Shown here one piece after another: positions 63,565 to 64,000 of a DNA stretch of 64,000 nt (positions within the stretch are counted from its first letter, which is position 1; each line of letters opens with the position of its first letter). The stretch is taken from contig NZ_JARUBL010000001.1 in assembly GCF_029626155.1 (NCBI RefSeq), positions 6,042,501 to 6,106,500 of the forward strand, given 5' to 3'. The translations under genes were made by a program, and so were the position numbers. The notes beneath the pieces were generated by a model. The model made no database searches, was not told the origin of the DNA, and saw nothing but the letters and a program-made list of their open reading frames with translations. This DNA is from Solwaraspora sp. WMMD1047 (lineage in GTDB: Bacteria; Actinomycetota; Actinomycetes; Mycobacteriales; Micromonosporaceae).

Positions 63565-64000
63565 GCATTGCCTCCTTTACGTCCACCGACAGCTAGCCGG
63601 TGTAACCCCCCACGCGGAAGGCGTGTTTTGTCCGTTAGGCGGGCCTTTTGCCCGGTCCGTTCGAACGACCCCACTGAAATTACACGCGTGTAATGCGTGC
63701 GCCGTCAAGACAAACCTGATAGATGGGGCCATCCTCTCCGCGCTCCTGGACGACTCACGAACCCGTCCGGTCTCGCAACCTGCCCTATCGATTCAGGCCC
63801 GGCAGGGGTAACGCGTCGTCCGGCGAGTCGCCGTGGAATTCGGCGTGGCGCCGCCTCTCCGCAAGATCACTGATCTTGGTGGTGTCCACGTTAGTTGGTC
63901 GCCCCCACCCCCACCACCTGACCGCTCCCGGCCGCCCACAGACGCGACCGTGCCCTGCCCGCGACGGCGGACAGGGCACAGGTTGATGCTCTATGCAGAA
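63565..64000. other. whiB upstream region
   Basis: About 435 bp without a credible gene; short frames near the window edge lack support. It holds the likely whiB promoter, a 16-bp palindrome at 63679-63694 and a lower-GC stretch. Confidence 0.4.
63679..63694. promoter_or_regulatory. 16-bp perfect palindrome, candidate operator for whiB
   Basis: ATTACACGCGTGTAAT is fully self-complementary, in a region of otherwise high GC. About 115 bp upstream of the whiB start, it is probably bound by a dimeric regulator. It does not look like the known BldD or WhiA sites. Confidence 0.55.

Overview
The window is high-GC DNA from an actinomycete, most likely a member of the Micromonosporaceae. The gene order supports this: prfB-ftsE-ftsX-smpB-ssrA, secA-hpf-comF-lpqB-mtrB-mtrA-ahcY-manA, and phosphomannomutase/DUF3499/whiB. 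So do the Rv3235-like protein, the WhiB regulator, the XRE-DUF5753/DUF397 pair and the frequent GTG starts. The species cannot be named from the sequence alone.

Positions 1 to about 13.4 kb look like one end of an integrative and mobilizable element (AICE/IME-like) inserted at the 3' end of a tRNA-Ala(GGC) gene at 13401-13473. From the tRNA leftwards there is an integrase region with repeated GTTAGCAC motifs, a tyrosine integrase, a relaxase with a MobC-like partner, a long inverted repeat that could be the transfer origin, a decayed second recombinase, three small unknown genes, an ECF-type sigma factor with a coupled coiled-coil protein, a small membrane protein, a frameshifted unknown gene, a KAP-NTPase/TIR fusion that resembles a defence or conflict protein, and a DUF2637 gene split by an IS5-type insertion sequence. 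The left end of the element lies outside the window.

Between 13.5 and 15.7 kb a small cassette (ChaB-like, DUF421 and BON-domain proteins) lies between two copies of the 3' end of yqgE. One copy belongs to the intact gene and the other is a 90-bp relic.

From 15.6 to 38.5 kb is core chromosome: yqgE, an MTAP-family phosphorylase, a lipoprotein, tmRNA and SmpB (trans-translation), FtsEX (division), release factor 2, a PadR regulator, a Ser/Thr kinase, a proline-catabolism dehydrogenase, a DUF6912 protein, a rhodanese, an Lrp regulator, a small HTH protein, the Rv3235-like protein, SecA, two tandem double-GNAT proteins, a minimal GntR regulator divergent from a DUF6907-like gene, and the hibernation factor HPF.

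From 38.8 to 51 kb is the conserved cell-envelope and sugar-phosphate block: comF, lpqB, mtrB and mtrA (the MtrAB-LpqB signalling operon), S-adenosylhomocysteinase, mannose-6-phosphate isomerase, a cation efflux protein, a SIS isomerase, Trm112 and phosphomannomutase. From 51 to 62 kb the genes are less conserved: a secreted anchored protein, an aldehyde dehydrogenase, a MoaD/BNR pair, a GNAT protein, a large membrane-anchored coiled-coil protein divergent from an SPFH lipoprotein, an orphan antitoxin-like gene and an XRE-DUF397 pair. DUF3499, a metallopeptidase-family protein and whiB close the window.
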